Positions 5,099 through 6,989 of a stretch of DNA of 6,989 nucleotides are shown here, in pieces. A program made the position numbers and the translations under genes. A model generated the notes under the pieces. It made no database searches. It worked only from the letters and a program-made list of their open reading frames with translations, and had not been told where the DNA came from. Positions within the stretch are counted from its first letter, which is position 1; the number at the start of each line of letters is the position of its first letter. The stretch is from Clostridia bacterium (GTDB lineage: Bacteria; Bacillota; Clostridia; Oscillospirales; CAG-272), in NCBI GenBank assembly GCA_017960705.1, contig JAGCYR010000156.1, forward strand, positions 1 to 6,989, in the 5' to 3' direction.

Positions 5099-5953
5099 AT
5101 GGCAGAGACGCTCCGTTTTACCAAAATGCACGGCGCCGGAAACGACTATATCTATTTCAACTGTCTGGAAAAAGAGCTGTCGGATCCCGCCGGGGTCTCG
5201 ATCGCCCTCTCTCCCAGGCGTCATTCGGTCGGGGCGGACGGGATCGTCATGATCTGTAAATCGAGCGTCGCCGACGCGAAGATGCGGATGTTCAACGCCG
5301 ACGGCAGCGAGGGCAAGATGTGCGGCAACGCCATCCGCTGCGTGGCGCGGTACCTCTCGGAAAGAGTCGGCGGTTTTGCCGACGAGCTGACGGTCGAGAC
5401 CCTCTCCGGGATCAAGCGGCTGACAATCAACCGCACGCCGGACGGGTCGTTCGATTCGGTCTCGGTCGAGATGGGGCGCGCCGTCCTCGAGGGGCGGCAT
5501 ATCCCGGTCGACGCCGACGGGCTGATCCGCGACTATCCCCTACTTGTGGGGCGCAAAACGTGGGCTGTCACCGCCGTTTCGATGGGAAACCCCCACGCAG
5601 TGACCTTCGTTTCGGACACCCTGCGGCTGAACCTTGAAAAGATCGGACCGCAGTTTGAGAACCATCCCTTCTTCCCCGACCGGGTCAACACCGAGTTCGT
5701 GAAGACGATCTCCGACCGTGAGATCAAGATGCGGGTCTGGGAGCGCGGGAGCGGCGAGACCCTCGCCTGCGGGACCGGGGCGTGCGCCTCGGTGGCCGCC
5801 GCGTGTATCACCGGACGGTGCGCGTTCGATTCTCCCGTGACCGTACATTTGCGCGGCGGGGACCTCTCCGTGACCTGCCGTTCCGACCTGACGGTGGAAA
5901 TGACAGGGGGGGCGGAATTTGTATTCGACGGGACCTGTACATATCATCTCTAA
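5099..5953 (+). CDS. dapF: Diaminopimelate epimerase
   Basis: Cofactor-independent epimerase that interconverts LL- and meso-diaminopimelate with two cysteines acting as acid and base. Seen: 284 residues with two mirror-like halves. KMHGAGND lies at 9-16. The first catalytic cysteine is C75 in the segment F65-C81 (FNADGSEGKMCGNAIRC). MGNPHAV lies at 162-168. The second catalytic cysteine is C224 in ERGSGETLACGTGA (215-228). These correspond to C73 and C217 of the H. influenzae enzyme. ATG 5099 is chosen because GGTGGG (5085-5090) sits 8 bases upstream. A GTG at 5090 would add three residues and overlap dapB by 8 bases without a good site. The gap to dapB is one base. The TAA stop is followed at once by an in-frame TAG. 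Confidence 0.97.
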   Translation: MAETLRFTKMHGAGNDYIYFNCLEKELSDPAGVSIALSPRRHSVGADGIVMICKSSVADAKMRMFNADGSEGKMCGNAIRCVARYLSERVGGFADELTVETLSGIKRLTINRTPDGSFDSVSVEMGRAVLEGRHIPVDADGLIRDYPLLVGRKTWAVTAVSMGNPHAVTFVSDTLRLNLEKIGPQFENHPFFPDRVNTEFVKTISDREIKMRVWERGSGETLACGTGACASVAAACITGRCAFDSPVTVHLRGGDLSVTCRSDLTVEMTGGAEFVFDGTCTYHL

Positions 5954-5970
5954 TAGAGAAATGCGTTTTT

Positions 5971-6989
5971 ATGAAACTTCGGCTGAACGAAAATTTCGGA
6001 AGGATCAAACCGTCCTATCTTTTTTCGGACGTGGCGAAGCGCGTGCGCGAGTACGCGGCGGCGCACCCCGATAAGAAGATCCTCCGGCTCGGGATCGGGG
6101 ACGTGACCCTCCCCCTGACGCCGACGGTGATCCGCGCGCTCCACAAGGCGAGCGACGAGATGGCGGACGCCTCTACCTTCCGCGGGTACGCGCCGGAATA
6201 CGGCTACGATTTCCTGCGCGAGGCGGTTGCGCGGCACTACGCTTCGTTCGGCGTTTCGGTCGGGGCGGACGACGTCTTTATCTCGGACGGGGCGAAAAGC
6301 GACCTCGGCAACTTCGTCGATCTGTTCGGCGACGTGCCGGTTTTGGTCCCCGATCCGGTCTATCCCGTCTACGTCGACTCCAACCTGATGGCGGGGCGGA
6401 CGATCGAGTACGCGGAGGGCAACGCGGAAAACGGCTTTCTGCCCACGCCCGCGGGGCTGTCCGACGTTCCCCGTCTGATCTACCTCTGCTCGCCGAACAA
6501 CCCGACCGGCGCGGTCTACTCGAAAGAGGGGCTTGCCGAATGGGTGGATTTCGCCCGCAGGACGGGCTCCGTGATCCTCTACGATTCCGCCTACGAAGCG
6601 TTCGTTTCGGACGGCTCTCCCCGCAGCATCTACGCGGTCGAGGGCGCCCGTGAATGCGCCGTGGAGTTCTGCTCGCTCTCGAAGACCGCGGGCTTTACCG
6701 GCACGCGCTGCGGCTGGACCATCGTTCCCGCGTCGCTCGGCAAGGTAAAAGCCATGTGGGAGAGACGGCAGGCGACCAAGTTCAACGGCGTTCCCTACGT
6801 CGTGCAGAGAGCCGCGGAAGCCGCGCTCTCGGACGAGGGGATGGCGGAGTGTATGGAAAACATCAAATACTACAAAGAGAACGCCGCGCTGATCGCGGAG
6901 CTGCAGACCAAAAAGGGCGTCTTCTTTACCGGCGGGACGTCCTCGCCCTATCTGTGGCTGAAATGCCCGGGCGGTATGGGATCGTGGGA
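5971..6989 (+). CDS. dapL: LL-diaminopimelate aminotransferase, C-terminus cut by window edge
   Basis: PLP enzyme that converts tetrahydrodipicolinate directly to LL-diaminopimelate using glutamate, bypassing the succinylase or acetylase steps (DapD/DapC/DapE). Seen: 339 complete codons of a family usually about 400 long. The N-terminus has the DapL-type NENF...YLFSDVAKRV. LRLGIGDVT is followed by DGAKSD (106-111), a hallmark that sets DapL apart from other class I aminotransferases. PLP-site residues are N177 in PNNPTG (175-180), D205 and Y208 in YDSAY, the Schiff-base lysine K238 in SLSKTAGFTGTR, and R246. It starts 17 bases after dapF with no strong Shine-Dalgarno: only AGAGAA at 5955-5960. 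An ATG at 5961 is in another frame and would stop soon after. Its presence in the operon identifies the diaminopimelate aminotransferase pathway. Confidence 0.95.
   Translation, partial: MKLRLNENFGRIKPSYLFSDVAKRVREYAAAHPDKKILRLGIGDVTLPLTPTVIRALHKASDEMADASTFRGYAPEYGYDFLREAVARHYASFGVSVGADDVFISDGAKSDLGNFVDLFGDVPVLVPDPVYPVYVDSNLMAGRTIEYAEGNAENGFLPTPAGLSDVPRLIYLCSPNNPTGAVYSKEGLAEWVDFARRTGSVILYDSAYEAFVSDGSPRSIYAVEGARECAVEFCSLSKTAGFTGTRCGWTIVPASLGKVKAMWERRQATKFNGVPYVVQRAAEAALSDEGMAECMENIKYYKENAALIAELQTKKGVFFTGGTSSPYLWLKCPGGMGSW

Noticed and set aside
4192..5124. Minus-strand open frame of 310 codons
   Set aside because: Antisense to dapA/dapB, shadow composition, no family features.
5961..5970. ATG at 5961 as a dapL start
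   Set aside because: It is out of frame with DapL and reaches a stop within about 40 codons; the DapL-type N-terminus is in frame with ATG 5971.

Overview
The window suggests an endospore-forming, high-GC member of the Firmicutes/Clostridia. This rests on a SpoIIR gene, strong GGAGG ribosome binding sites, a lysine (L-box) riboswitch of Gram-positive style, and the diaminopimelate aminotransferase (DapL) route to lysine and cell-wall diaminopimelate. A gut-type uncultured Oscillospirales-like bacterium would fit, but that placement is inference. I see no mobile element, CRISPR array, tRNA or rRNA, and nothing that looks recently transferred.

Left part, minus strand (1-1552). spoIIR, the forespore signal protein, is followed on the same strand by a CPBP-family (Abi/CAAX-type) membrane protease. 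The protease runs off the left edge, starts at a TTG codon and has its own promoter of near-consensus sigma-A type. Its first active-site motif carries His where the family normally has Arg.

Divergent centre (1553-1691). A 139-base gap separates spoIIR from a divergently transcribed FAD-dependent oxidoreductase of the CrtI/phytoene desaturase-like superfamily. Both strands carry sigma-F-like promoter candidates with a 15-base spacer and nearly the same distance to the start codon. This hints that the oxidoreductase may be a forespore gene.

Right part, plus strand (3164-6989). A consensus promoter (TTGACA-17-TAGAAT) has its -35 box overlapping the oxidoreductase stop codon. It drives an L-box lysine riboswitch with a clear P1, antiterminator and terminator switch, then the tightly packed operon dapA-dapB-dapF-dapL, in which dapL is cut by the right edge. 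DapA condenses pyruvate with aspartate semialdehyde, DapB reduces the product to tetrahydrodipicolinate, DapL transaminates it directly to LL-diaminopimelate, and DapF epimerises that to the meso form used in peptidoglycan and lysine synthesis. DapA has lost two lysine-binding residues of the feedback-inhibited E. coli enzyme, so control here may lie mainly in the riboswitch.

Every stretch is accounted for. The only gene-free segment longer than 300 bases (3168-3472) is the promoter and riboswitch leader. I found no clearly new biological system; the best leads are the sporulation-linked oxidoreductase and the variant protease.
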